The notes under the pieces were generated by a model. That model had not been told where the DNA came from, did not search any database, and worked only from the letters and a program-made list of their open reading frames with translations. 33,351 nt of DNA, taken from NCBI GenBank assembly GCA_934162285.1, contig CAKPHY010000018.1, positions 1 through 33,351 of the forward strand. Reading direction: 5' to 3'. The DNA comes from an uncultured Bacilli bacterium. Lineage in GTDB: Bacteria; Bacillota_I; Bacilli_A; RF39; UBA660. A program made the translations under genes and the position numbers. Below are positions 33,342 to 33,351 of the stretch, one piece after another. Positions within the stretch are counted from its first letter, which is position 1, and every line of letters starts with the position of its first letter.

Positions 33342-33351
33342 CACATAATAA

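Larger units (their letters stand above)
32680..33351. repeat. Interleaved parS / Noc-type-site repeat array (continues past the window)
   Basis: About 670 gene-free bases holding seven parS palindromes and three Noc-site-type palindromes (N) in the order P P N P P P N P P N. Start-to-start steps are 70, 70, 75, 70, 70, 71, 75, 70, 70 bases. Spacers between like pairs are near-identical, so the underlying unit is P-P-N of about 215 bases, with one extra 70-base P unit duplicated. The single ORF across it (minus strand, 32981-33178) is a repeat artefact. Known roles: parS loads ParB, the Noc site loads Noc. The role as an origin-proximal centromere/occlusion platform is inference. Confidence 0.9.

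Noticed and set aside
32680..33351. CRISPR array as an explanation of the repeats
   Set aside because: The repeated elements are 16- and 26-base palindromes with spacers that are themselves conserved between units, and no cas genes are present.

Overview
This window is the replication-origin region of a low-GC, AT-rich Firmicutes-type chromosome that uses the standard code (TGG for Trp, TGA as stop). Gene content (rpmH-rnpA-yidC-jag-mnmE-mnmG-rsmG on one side of oriC, dnaA-dnaN-recF-gyrB-gyrA on the other, plus parAB and rpsF-ssb-rpsR) is that of the Bacilli and their relatives. A ComK-family regulator and Noc-type DNA sites also point to Bacilli in the broad sense. I cannot name a genus; an uncultured gut lineage is plausible but is inference.

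Layout. From the left edge to about 23.45 kb every gene is on the minus strand; from 23.86 kb to 32.65 kb every gene is on the plus strand. Transcription therefore runs away from oriC with the replication forks. Minus arm, reading outward from oriC: rpmH, rnpA, yidC, jag, mnmE, mnmG, rsmG, rsmA, an AGCS sodium:amino-acid symporter, ung, tilS, ftsH, a lone type IV pilin-like gene, parA, parB, a DUF951 gene, an AbgT-family transporter, ychF, rpsF, ssb, rpsR, a LytTR response regulator, a cold-shock protein, hpf, secA, and a truncated phage/ICE-type integrase at the edge. Plus arm: dnaA, dnaN, a comK-like gene in the slot where Bacillus has the S4-domain gene yaaA, recF, gyrB, gyrA, and then a gene-free repeat array that runs off the right edge.

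The origin is split by dnaA. A DnaA-box cluster lies in the 413-bp rpmH-dnaA gap. A second, smaller cluster with an AT-rich, trio-like unwinding region lies between dnaA and dnaN.

The most striking feature is the array after gyrA (32680-33351 and beyond). It holds seven parS palindromes (ParB loading sites) and three copies of a second palindrome whose core, TATTTCCCGGGAAATA, is the Noc-binding-site consensus. These are interleaved at a nearly constant 70-75 bp step within a higher-order repeat of about 215 bp. parA and parB are present 22 kb away. noc is not at its usual Bacillus position between rsmG and parA, and the ParB seen here keeps the parS-type specificity residues. A dense, phased, mixed ParB/Noc-type loading array beside gyrA is unlike the scattered single sites of Bacillus subtilis and is my main candidate for an undescribed system.

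A minor theme is competence: a ComK homologue, a single pseudopilin and an orphan LytTR regulator all lie in the window. Most transcription units are bounded by clear hairpin/T-tract terminators, and promoters frequently show an extended TGN -10 element.
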